A stretch of 38,802 nt of DNA. Origin: an uncultured Oligoflexia bacterium (lineage in GTDB: Bacteria; Bdellovibrionota; Bacteriovoracia; Bacteriovoracales; Bacteriovoracaceae). The stretch's first letter is position 1; every line of letters begins with the position of its first letter. The notes beneath the pieces were generated by a model. The model made no database searches, was not told where the DNA came from, and saw only the letters and a program-made list of their open reading frames with translations. The stretch covers positions 1-38,802 of the forward strand of contig CATLVU010000011.1 of the NCBI GenBank assembly GCA_950061135.1, written 5' to 3'. A program made the translations under genes and the position numbers. Shown here piece by piece: positions 25,856 to 33,082 of this stretch.

Positions 25856-26069
25856 CTTGATCCTTTTTTTCCAACAGCTCGATTAGCTTTTCCGGATCGT
25901 CTTCATACAAAGAATAATCTTTTCCCTCAATCACATAACTTTCTGTTAACCAATTGCCCATATCCACTTCCTTACACCTTTGAGTGCAAAAAGGACGATA
26001 CTCGCTCTTATAATAATTGAATTCAGTTTTACATTTCGGGCATTTTACTTTTAAGTTTTTATTACTCAT
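25842..26069 (-). CDS. yacG: YacG-family DNA gyrase inhibitor
   Basis: The 75-residue protein carries the YacG zinc motif: CPKCK followed by FCTQRCKEVDMGNWL, that is CxxC-x14-CxxxC. In E. coli this zinc protein binds GyrB and inhibits gyrase. The C-terminal part (about 45-75) is acidic. It sits between the class IV aminotransferase (8-base overlap) and the SuhB-like gene (14-base overlap), so it is translated within an operon. No gyrase or coaE gene is nearby, although yacG often sits next to coaE. Confidence 0.88.
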   Translation of the reverse strand: MSNKNLKVKCPKCKTEFNYYKSEYRPFCTQRCKEVDMGNWLTESYVIEGKDYSLYEDDPEKLIELLEKKDQDEDF

Positions 26070-26811
26070 TGTCTTCTTTAAGTTGGTTATAAATTTTTTT
26101 ATATTTTAAACTTAGAGTTTCCTCAAAGCTTTGTTGATTAATCTTATTAATAGGCATTATGTCATGAACTGCATTCGTAAGAAAAGCTCCTTGAAACCTT
26201 GAGAGTTCTTGAATTTCGATCACTCTTTCTTGTCCATCAAATTTTTCTAATAAAATTTTTCTTGTTATCCCTTTTAAAATATTATCATTACTCGGTGTAA
26301 TCAAGTTCTCATTCTTATCAATGAAAAAAATATTACTAGTACTCGCTTCTAATATCTGGCCCATATGAATCAAAAGCCCATCATCAAAACCTTGAGCTTG
26401 CGCAGTTTTTTTCAATCTAAAATTTTCAAAATAACTTCCTGACTTCACAGGGCGATAAAACTCTGAAAAAGGTGATTCAAGAGTTAACAACGACAGACTT
26501 CGCGCTTTAGTTTTCTGATCAGTAAAGAGAATTTCAATTTCAATATCACTAAGTCTTAACTTTGAAGAAATAAGTTCTGTTCGTTCTTTTTGGAAAAGAG
26601 ATATACGAATATACTTATTCGAGGGCCATTCATTATTCAAATTATAAAAAGACTTAAACTCATCAATCGTTATACTTTTTTCAAGATAATAAGTATTTAG
26701 GCCAATAACTAACCTATTAATATGTTGGTCGAAACCTAAGACCCTACCGCGAGAGTTGGATACCATAGAAGTAAATAGTGATTCCCCAAAATGGGCCCTT
26801 GGATTAAACAT
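26062..26811 (-). CDS. Class IV aminotransferase-fold PLP enzyme
   Basis: The 249-residue protein fits the small class IV fold (4-amino-4-deoxychorismate lyase or D-amino-acid/branched-chain aminotransferase). Seen are the N-terminal FGESLFTSM, DQHINRL, the PLP-lysine region PVKSGSYFENF, QAQGFDDGLLI and the conserved LEASTSNIFF. The short length favours a PabC-like lyase, but no pabA or pabB is nearby, so the substrate stays open. The ATG has no obvious ribosome binding site. It heads a tight operon with yacG and the SuhB-like gene. It diverges from hflX with 69 bases between. Confidence 0.8.
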   Translation of the reverse strand: MFNPRAHFGESLFTSMVSNSRGRVLGFDQHINRLVIGLNTYYLEKSITIDEFKSFYNLNNEWPSNKYIRISLFQKERTELISSKLRLSDIEIEILFTDQKTKARSLSLLTLESPFSEFYRPVKSGSYFENFRLKKTAQAQGFDDGLLIHMGQILEASTSNIFFIDKNENLITPSNDNILKGITRKILLEKFDGQERVIEIQELSRFQGAFLTNAVHDIMPINKINQQSFEETLSLKYKKIYNQLKEDNE

Positions 26812-26831
26812 AAAGGAAGCTTAACTTTTTT

Positions 26832-26859
26832 TTGCATAATCTTCAACAAATGCTATAAC
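26832..26859 (+). promoter_or_regulatory. Candidate promoter of hflX
   Basis: A -35-like TTGCAT (26832-26837) and -10 TATAAC (26854-26859) are separated by 16 bases. The start would be near 26866, giving a leader of about 15 bases with a GGAG ribosome binding site before the TTG start. The -35 match is only half of consensus. Confidence 0.4.
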
Positions 26860-26880
26860 CACAGAATTTGGAGATAAAAA

Positions 26881-28194
26881 TTGAACTTTGATGAATACCA
26901 GTTACAACTTGATGAATCCGCAACTCTAGTCAGTATTGTTTGTGAAAATTTTGAAAGTCATCGCACAGAAGAACAAACCCTACATTCACTAGTTGAATTA
27001 AGAGAGCTTCTTAACACTCTAGGCGTTGAACCTGGCGAACAATTTTATCAAAATAAGAAAAGCCTAGACCCTGCTACGATGCTAGGAAGTGGAAAACTTG
27101 AAGAGATTGCAGAGCAAGCAAAAAACACTAATAGTAAACTACTTGTTTTTGACTTTGAACTAACTGCAAGTCAAATGCGAAATATCAAAAAAATAACAGG
27201 CCTTGAAGTTATGGATAGATGCATGGTTATTCTCGAAATTTTTGCGAGACATGCCAGAACGAAAGAGGCAAAAATCCAAATAGAAATTTCCAGACTAAAT
27301 TATATGCTTCCAAGACTTCAAACCTTATGGACTCACTTTAGTAAACAAAAAGGTGGTATTGGTTTAAAAGGTGAAGGTGAACAGCAACTTGAACTTGATA
27401 GAAGAATTATCCGTAACAAAATTGCGGCCTATAAAAGACAATTAGTTGAAATGGAAAAAACAAGAACAGAGCAAAGGAAACGAAGAGAAAACTCTGTTGT
27501 TACTGCCGCACTTGTAGGCTACACCAATGCAGGGAAATCAACATTAATGAATAAACTCTGCAAGGTAAATGTTCTTTCTGAAAACAAATTATTTGCGACA
27601 TTAGATTCGACTTTTCGAACATTAAATCCCGATTCAAAGCCACCGATGGTCTTAATCGATACTGTTGGTTTTATTCAAAATCTTCCGAGTACTCTTGTAG
27701 AAGGATTTAAAACGACATTAGAGTCAGCACTAGAGGCAGATCTATTAATTATCGTTTGTGACTTATCTGATCCTCAATATAAAAATCATTTAAAAGTTAC
27801 CCAAGAAGTTTTAGAAGAACTAAATATTAAAGATAAAGATCAAATCATTGTCTTTACCAAGAAAGATAAAATTGCAGACCCATTTTTACCTAAGATTGCA
27901 ATGAGAAATCTTCATGCCAGCTTTTTGGTCTCTTCAAATAACCCTGATGAAATTAAAGAGCTAAGAGAGTTTATCATTCAATATTTTTTATCGAAGCAAG
28001 ATCATTTTGACCTCTTTATTCCCTATGAAGATGGCGAAGCACAAGCAAGAGTCCTCTCAAACGCTAACATACTTAACACTTCTCATCACGAAAATGGGAC
28101 TTTCTATCGTATTAGAATTCCTGATTTTATTTTCGGCCAACTGAGTCTAAATAAGTATATTTTAGCACCTAAAGAATCTACGAAGTATATATAA
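26881..28194 (+). CDS. hflX: Ribosome-associated GTPase HflX
   Basis: The 437-residue protein has the HflX N-terminal domain (to about 190, with LDPATMLGSGK) and a GTPase domain: P-loop GYTNAGKST, the FATLDSTFRTL switch I, and DTVGFIQNLPSTLVEGF for G3. G4 reads TKKD where most members have NKxD; both forms occur among GTPases. HflX splits stalled or stress-hit 70S ribosomes. It starts with TTG at 26881, eight bases after GGAG; the ATG at 26891 is in another frame. A C-terminal domain of about 75 residues is present. Confidence 0.94.
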   Translation: MNFDEYQLQLDESATLVSIVCENFESHRTEEQTLHSLVELRELLNTLGVEPGEQFYQNKKSLDPATMLGSGKLEEIAEQAKNTNSKLLVFDFELTASQMRNIKKITGLEVMDRCMVILEIFARHARTKEAKIQIEISRLNYMLPRLQTLWTHFSKQKGGIGLKGEGEQQLELDRRIIRNKIAAYKRQLVEMEKTRTEQRKRRENSVVTAALVGYTNAGKSTLMNKLCKVNVLSENKLFATLDSTFRTLNPDSKPPMVLIDTVGFIQNLPSTLVEGFKTTLESALEADLLIIVCDLSDPQYKNHLKVTQEVLEELNIKDKDQIIVFTKKDKIADPFLPKIAMRNLHASFLVSSNNPDEIKELREFIIQYFLSKQDHFDLFIPYEDGEAQARVLSNANILNTSHHENGTFYRIRIPDFIFGQLSLNKYILAPKESTKYI

Positions 28195-28289
28195 CACTTT
28201 GTTAAGTTAATGTTAAAATCACCTTGTCTAATCATGTAAGGCCGATTATAATCCCATCTCCACATTTCACGACTGAGACAAAGAGAAAG

Positions 28290-28631
28290 ATGACAGCGAT
28301 ATTTGAAGACAAATTAAAACTAAAGATAAAGCAAGAACTAAAAAGCACATTCTCAAAAACAATTGATAACCCTGTGATAAAAGCCCACGGAGCATGGGAT
28401 CTTTTAAATGAACAATTACTTGCAATTTTAGGATCAGAGATTCATAGACAATGGTTTCGCGATGTAAAGCCATTAGTTTTAAAAAATAATATTTTGCTTC
28501 TGCAAACTAAAAATCAATTTGCTGCTCAATGGATTAATACTCACTACCAAGAACTTATAGACACTCTCTCGTTGGTACAAGATAGTAGCCTTACATGTTT
28601 TTTTATTGCTCCAAAAAGCGAACGGAACTAA
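28290..28631 (+). CDS. Stand-alone DnaA domain I-like protein
   Basis: The 113-residue protein consists almost only of the N-terminal domain of DnaA: WDLLNEQLLAILGSE, then HRQWFRDVKPLVL, then LLLQTKNQFAAQWINTHY and LIDTL. This matches the pattern of E. coli and Bacillus DnaA domain I residue by residue in its Trp/Phe/Asn anchor positions. The AAA+ and DNA-binding domains are missing, and no further DnaA sequence follows. Domain I mediates DnaA self-contact and binds DnaB and DiaA-type partners, so this could be a regulator of initiation. I use the ATG at 28290; a TTG at 28224 would add 22 residues. Confidence 0.75.
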   Translation: MTAIFEDKLKLKIKQELKSTFSKTIDNPVIKAHGAWDLLNEQLLAILGSEIHRQWFRDVKPLVLKNNILLLQTKNQFAAQWINTHYQELIDTLSLVQDSSLTCFFIAPKSERN

Positions 28632-28723
28632 TCAAAAGCCCCTGTTTGAAAATAGATTGTAGCAGTAAAAAAAGCAACCGTTACAATAAAGCCCACTATA
28701 ACAAAAATTGTATCTTTATTCAT
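28628..28723 (-). CDS. 31-residue single-span membrane peptide
   Basis: The ORF starts MNKDTIF and continues with one hydrophobic helix, including VGFIVTVAFFTATIYF, ending GAFD. It has a well-placed AGGAA six bases upstream of its ATG, and that site overlaps the stop codon of the pseudo-receiver gene, so the two are probably translationally coupled. Its stop interlocks with that of the DnaA-like gene in CTAA. The topology should be N-in with a very short tail. Function is unknown; such peptides often modulate membrane protein complexes. It is short, so chance cannot be ruled out. Confidence 0.6.
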   Translation of the reverse strand: MNKDTIFVIVGFIVTVAFFTATIYFQTGAFD

Positions 28724-28729
28724 AAGTTC

Positions 28730-29074
28730 CTAATGTGTCTTTAAAATGCTTTTTAAAATATGCTCAAAGAAATTTGCAGTCTCTATCTCTGCATCCATTT
28801 TGTACTCGGCTTTAATATTTGAAAAATTTTGTCCCAAAATAACAACCTCGTAATCAGTGTACTTACACTCTGCTAGGCCCTGCTCAATCTTATCCCCATA
28901 GTTTTTACTGATTTGCTGGTGAATAATTAACAACTCAGGCTTCATATCATCAATTAAATAGGCAAAGTCATCAAAATCATCCCATAAATAACAGTCTAGG
29001 TTATGACTAGCAGCAAAATCGTTCATCAAAGCTTTCGTAAAATCAGAGGGGTGGGCCAAAAAAATTTTTCTCAT
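28730..29074 (-). CDS. Pseudo-receiver-like small protein
   Basis: The 114-residue protein starts at the ATG at 29074, five bases after AAGGA; an upstream in-frame ATG at 29098 has no site. Alternating strands and helices recall the receiver fold: RKIFLAHPSD (strand 1), PELLIIHQQ (strand 3), YEVVILGQN (strand 4). The usual phosphoacceptor Asp at the end of strand 3 is His or Gln and the first acidic pair is absent, so it should not be phosphorylated. It is followed by the 31-residue membrane peptide. The receiver assignment is a guess from secondary structure. Confidence 0.55.
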   Translation of the reverse strand: MRKIFLAHPSDFTKALMNDFAASHNLDCYLWDDFDDFAYLIDDMKPELLIIHQQISKNYGDKIEQGLAECKYTDYEVVILGQNFSNIKAEYKMDAEIETANFFEHILKSILKTH

Positions 29075-29112
29075 TCTATTCCTTAGTGTATAGTCCATTA
29101 TAAGGAGTATCT

Positions 29113-29388
29113 ATGTCCAAATCAAATGTAATTGTTAAAGATAAGCAAAGTGATGAAAAACTCTTTGAATGCCAAGTTCATGATCTAGAACTTGCCTATA
29201 GATATGCTTCTCAAATGGAAGAGATGGGCATAGAAGTTGATATTATCGCTCCCACGATTACAGATACTCTTTGCGAGAGCCTTGGAATTGAAAATGACAA
29301 AAAAGCAGATTTTGATCAATCTGTAGTGGCCGAAATAGATGACCATGATGGTTCATGCTGTGCAACGCCTGCTAAATTTGACGATTAA
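29113..29388 (+). CDS. Small acidic orphan with C-terminal Cys pair
   Basis: The 91-residue product starts at an ATG eight bases after AAGGAG. The first about 60 residues look like one small alpha/beta domain (VIVKDKQ, then LAYRYASQMEEMGIEVDIIAPT). The tail is very acidic and ends DHDGSCCATPAKFDD, where His, Asp and two Cys might hold a metal. It is divergent from the pseudo-receiver gene, with only 38 bases between. Its 3' end overlaps the convergent TonB receptor gene by 17 bases. I do not recognise the family. Confidence 0.6.
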   Translation: MSKSNVIVKDKQSDEKLFECQVHDLELAYRYASQMEEMGIEVDIIAPTITDTLCESLGIENDKKADFDQSVVAEIDDHDGSCCATPAKFDD

Positions 29389-31111
29389 ATTTTAATTGAA
29401 CAGCATTTTTGTAAACAGAGTAATATGCAGCTTCCTGATAGTTTTCCCCTAGTAGGTTTTCTACTTGCAAACTAAATCTATTATCTTTGTCTTTCCAACT
29501 AAACTCTATATCTAATTTCTCATATGAAGATAATTCTTTTTTTTCTTCTAAAATATATTCAAATCTTTTCCCCACTAAACTTAGACTTGTTAGCAGCGAC
29601 CAAGAATTAGAAAAATAATGTTCAAAGTTAACCTTCCCTCGATTTTTAGGTCTACGTTCGACTTCCAGCTCATCAGACTGCTCATATTTTGTGTGTAGAA
29701 AATAAAGACTTAAAAATGAATAATCTGACAACACTGTTGAGTAACTTAGCTCAAACCCTTGTGTTTTTTGATGATGAATATTTTTATAACCATTATTTGT
29801 TTCAAACGCGATATAATCCAAAACTCTTTGATCGAAAAGATTAAGTTTAAGTTCAGTGTTCTTAGAAAGCTTTACTCGATTTATTATCTCAAATTCATAG
29901 GCGGATTCAGCCTTTAAGTCCTTATTGCCTATTGGGTAATCAGAAGATATGGCAGGAGCATAAAGCTGGTACAAAGAAGGTTTTTTATAACTTTTCCCAT
30001 ATGATAAACCAGACTGAAACTTTTCTGAGAATTTCTGCAACACTCCAACTTTATATGAAGAAAGATGATCTTCATCTTTAGAGTTTTGTCTTAAACCTAA
30101 ACTAAAAACTCTATTCTTTTTTACATATTCTTTATTTGCAAAAAGCTCAAATTGATCATCATTAAAATCGTTCTCATTATCAAGATAGTCTTTTCTTAGA
30201 TACTCAATTCCACTAACTACTCCTTCTGAACTTTGATATCTAACCTCTACTCTTTTCTCGGTCCCTCTATAATTATACTCTCCATTAGAAGTCTTGTTTA
30301 ATCGATCAACTCTATTCATTGATGTTTCTAATTTAAATTTATTTTTTGACATTGAAAATTGATGAACTTGAAGTGTTTTTCGATTAAAATCCTCTCGAGA
30401 ACCAATAGGAGTATCTATTGAGTAATCCTGTGAATCTGTTTCTAAAAAAGATTTTGAAAGTTTTGAACTAAGCTTAACTAGATGACCTCTAAAGTTATCT
30501 TGATAAGTGATAGAGCCGTAATCTAAAACCTTTTTATCCAATTCATCATCATCTTTAACCTCACTGATTGAGTTATTAGTTATATGTCCATAATTAAAAC
30601 CTAAACTTCTTTGCCTTTTGGAATGTCCCCAATTTACACTTGCTCCTTTGTCTACTCCGCCATAAAGTTCAACAGAGCTTGAAATTTTATTTTTCAAAAT
30701 AATATTAACAACACCGTTAATCGCATCACTTCCATAAAGTACACTTTGATTCCCTTTTAAAACTTCTACCCTCTCAATATTGTGGAGACTAACTCCTGAC
30801 AAATCTAAAGTATTCTCTATCCCTGAAGCATCCCTTAAAGGAACTCCATTAATTAAGATTAAAGTATGTTTATTAAGTCCCCCTCTTAAAAAAAGAGTGG
30901 TTGCTCCATTTGCACCGGTTTTTACAATATCTAAACTTTTAAGATGCAAAAAAGTATTTTCTAATTCTCTGTCTTCTTCACGATCGATAATCTCATAGGA
31001 TGATATTGAATTTTCTACTGAGGAATCTGTTTTTGTGGTAATTAAAACGGGAGATAATTCAGAAGCAGATGCTTGTGAAAAAATAAACAAAATTATTATT
31101 CGCTTTATCAT
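29372..31111 (-). CDS. TonB-dependent outer-membrane receptor, BtuB-like
   Basis: The 579-residue protein has a signal peptide (1-16), a plug domain (about 20-140, with TTLFLRGGLNKHTLILINGVPL, in part, and VEVLKGNQSVLYGSDAINGVVNIIL), and a beta-barrel ending in an aromatic-poor strand, AVQLKFNRQI. Plug sequence and total length are like BtuB (about 600). A clear TonB box is not visible. It imports a nutrient across the outer membrane using TonB energy, but no periplasmic binding protein or ABC importer is adjacent. Its ATG overlaps the stop of the kynureninase-like gene (ATGA). Confidence 0.88.
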   Translation of the reverse strand: MIKRIIILFIFSQASASELSPVLITTKTDSSVENSISSYEIIDREEDRELENTFLHLKSLDIVKTGANGATTLFLRGGLNKHTLILINGVPLRDASGIENTLDLSGVSLHNIERVEVLKGNQSVLYGSDAINGVVNIILKNKISSSVELYGGVDKGASVNWGHSKRQRSLGFNYGHITNNSISEVKDDDELDKKVLDYGSITYQDNFRGHLVKLSSKLSKSFLETDSQDYSIDTPIGSREDFNRKTLQVHQFSMSKNKFKLETSMNRVDRLNKTSNGEYNYRGTEKRVEVRYQSSEGVVSGIEYLRKDYLDNENDFNDDQFELFANKEYVKKNRVFSLGLRQNSKDEDHLSSYKVGVLQKFSEKFQSGLSYGKSYKKPSLYQLYAPAISSDYPIGNKDLKAESAYEFEIINRVKLSKNTELKLNLFDQRVLDYIAFETNNGYKNIHHQKTQGFELSYSTVLSDYSFLSLYFLHTKYEQSDELEVERRPKNRGKVNFEHYFSNSWSLLTSLSLVGKRFEYILEEKKELSSYEKLDIEFSWKDKDNRFSLQVENLLGENYQEAAYYSVYKNAVQLKFNRQI

Positions 31112-32226
31112 AATACAAAATTATATGGGCCTTCCGTATAAAGGCAAAAACCAAAACGAATAATATCACCACGGCGATCTGTTATAATTTTTTGTTCTTT
31201 TAATCTTTGTTGAGCCTCAGCGGCAAGGTCACTATTCTCATATTTAATACAAATAAAATGTCCTTGATTACTCTCTCCATGATAGACAAGTTTTCCGACT
31301 TTTAAGTTTATTTGTTCTAAGAATTTCTTTTGTTCGTCTTTTACATAAGAGTGTATCTTTCCAACTGATATATCATTGGCCTTCAACATTTCAAATACTG
31401 CAACTTGACGATAGAGCCCTGAGAAATCAACAGTTGCCCCAGCAAAACGCAGTCCTGAGTTTGAAAAATATACTTCATTATCTGAATCATCGCTAAGAGA
31501 ATCAATTTGCGCAAACCAGCCTGTATTAACAGGTTTAATCTTTGTATTTTTCGGTGAGATTAGAAAAGAAGCCCCTTCTCCCCCCATACTATATTTATAA
31601 CAACCACCAACAAAAAACGCTTTATCTTCAATTTCTTTCAAACTAGTTGGTATGGCAAAAAAGGAATGATATAAATCAACACAAACTACTGAGTGTTTTG
31701 CCGCCACTTCAACAATTTCTTGCAAGTTCTGAATTCTATATCCCTGATTAAAGAAGACATGAGAAAAGAATGTAAAGTCATGATCTCTTCCCGCTTCATG
31801 CATTAATCTTTCTTCAAAAGTAGAAAGAGGCTCTAAGGGAACAATATTAACATCAACCATTTCCTCTTCGTACAATCTCTTGAGTTGACGATCAAAAGAA
31901 TAAAACTCGCAATCTGTTGTTAGGACCTTAATTTTCTTTTGACCAAAACTCGACATTAACCTTGCTACTAATTCATGGGTATTAGGTGCAATAGTTATCT
32001 GTTCTGGATATGTGAGATTTAAACTTTCTGCTACATATTTTTGAAACTCAGGTACCTTATGAGAAAAAAAATACCCCCATTTATCATCCACGTATTTCGC
32101 ACTATCTTCCCAGTATTGAAGCTGTGCATCTCTAGTACAATCAGGCCAATAATGATGAGAATGGCAGGCAAAATGTCTAATATTTGGATTTTTCTCAAAG
32201 AATTTCGAATATAGATGCTTATACAT
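31108..32226 (-). CDS. Kynureninase-like class V PLP enzyme
   Basis: The 372-residue protein follows the aminotransferase class V/kynureninase fold. The PLP lysine is K211 in GGCYKYSMGGEG, comparable to CSYKYLNGGPG of kynureninase. The cofactor-contacting Asp is D184 in VCVDLYHSFF. The N-terminal CHSHHYWPDCTRDAQLQYW takes the place of the kynureninase GNSLGL region, so substrate binding probably differs. A loop lacks other recognised specificity residues. It is the first gene of a pair with the TonB receptor, overlapping it by 4 bases. Whether it hydrolyses kynurenine, splits cysteine or transaminates something else is open. Confidence 0.72.
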   Translation of the reverse strand: MYKHLYSKFFEKNPNIRHFACHSHHYWPDCTRDAQLQYWEDSAKYVDDKWGYFFSHKVPEFQKYVAESLNLTYPEQITIAPNTHELVARLMSSFGQKKIKVLTTDCEFYSFDRQLKRLYEEEMVDVNIVPLEPLSTFEERLMHEAGRDHDFTFFSHVFFNQGYRIQNLQEIVEVAAKHSVVCVDLYHSFFAIPTSLKEIEDKAFFVGGCYKYSMGGEGASFLISPKNTKIKPVNTGWFAQIDSLSDDSDNEVYFSNSGLRFAGATVDFSGLYRQVAVFEMLKANDISVGKIHSYVKDEQKKFLEQINLKVGKLVYHGESNQGHFICIKYENSDLAAEAQQRLKEQKIITDRRGDIIRFGFCLYTEGPYNFVL

Positions 32227-32319
32227 GGCCCTATCTTAGAATTTTATCCAGAAAATCTCTAGTTTTTATTAAAATATTTTTTTAGAATCTTTTCCAGACA
32301 ACAATTATAAGGATCAAAG

Positions 32320-33054
32320 ATGGGACGTAAGTGGAATAATATAAAAATGAAAAAAGCAGCGCAAGATAAACAGCGCTCTCAAAGTTATACAAAAGTGCTA
32401 AATGAAGTAACTATGGCGGTTAAGCAAGGTGGCGAAGATCCTGATGCAAACTTTGCTTTAAAGATCGCACTTCAGTCAGCGAAGAAAAATAATGTTCCAA
32501 AAGACAATGTAGATAAGGCCATCAAAAAAGGTCTCGGCTCTGATATGTCTGACTACAATGAAATCACCTATGAAGGTTACGGGGCTGATGGCGTTGCAGT
32601 TTTTGTCGAAGCAATGACAAATAATCCAACTAGAACAATTGCAAATGTTAGATCGTATTTTAAAAGATGGGAAGGCTCAGTAGGAAAAGAGGGATGCCTT
32701 CAATTTATTTTTGAAAGAAAGGCAATGTTCACTATTAAAGATAACGGTTCTGATCCTGATGAGCTTTTATTAGAGCTTATCGACTTTGGTGCAGAAGAGA
32801 TTGAAAAAGATGAAGAGTTCCTAGTAATCAAGGCCCCAGTTGAAAATTATGGAGATTTATATAAACAACTCGAATCCATGTCTCTAGAAATTGAAGAGGC
32901 GACGCTTGAGAGACTTCCTTTAATAGAAAAGTCCGTAACCGCTGAAACTTTTGAAAAAATCCAACGACTAATCGATGCTCTTGAAGATGATGATGATGTT
33001 CAAAAGGTTTATCACAATGTTGAATATTCAGACGAACTATACCAAATACGGTAA
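32320..33054 (+). CDS. yebC: YebC/PmpR/TACO1-family protein
   Basis: The 244-residue protein has the YebC signature: the start MGRKWNNIKMKKAAQDKQR, RSQSYTKVLNEV in helix 2, KKNNVPKDNVDKAIKKG, then YEGYGADGVAVFVEAMTNNPTRT split over the next strands. The family has been described as transcriptional regulators and more recently as ribosome-associated factors easing proline-rich stalling (TACO1-like). AAGGA at 32309 places the ATG well. It stands alone; a small hairpin lies at its 3' end. It is often next to ruvC in other bacteria, not here. Confidence 0.95.
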   Translation: MGRKWNNIKMKKAAQDKQRSQSYTKVLNEVTMAVKQGGEDPDANFALKIALQSAKKNNVPKDNVDKAIKKGLGSDMSDYNEITYEGYGADGVAVFVEAMTNNPTRTIANVRSYFKRWEGSVGKEGCLQFIFERKAMFTIKDNGSDPDELLLELIDFGAEEIEKDEEFLVIKAPVENYGDLYKQLESMSLEIEEATLERLPLIEKSVTAETFEKIQRLIDALEDDDDVQKVYHNVEYSDELYQIR

Positions 33055-33066
33055 TTAACGCTGGCG

Positions 33067-33082
33067 AGTAGCAAAAGCTACT
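33067..33082. terminator. Weak hairpin between yebC and the convergent ABC-F gene
   Basis: AGTAGC-AAAA-GCTACT forms a six-base stem that also contains the ABC-F stop codon. On the plus strand a short T run follows five bases later; on the minus strand none follows. It may act as a modest terminator for yebC only. Confidence 0.35.

Noticed and set aside
27850-27880. HflX G4 motif TKKD in place of NKxD, considered as a loss of guanine specificity.
   Set aside because: [N/T]KxD is the accepted general form of the motif, and the other GTPase motifs are intact.
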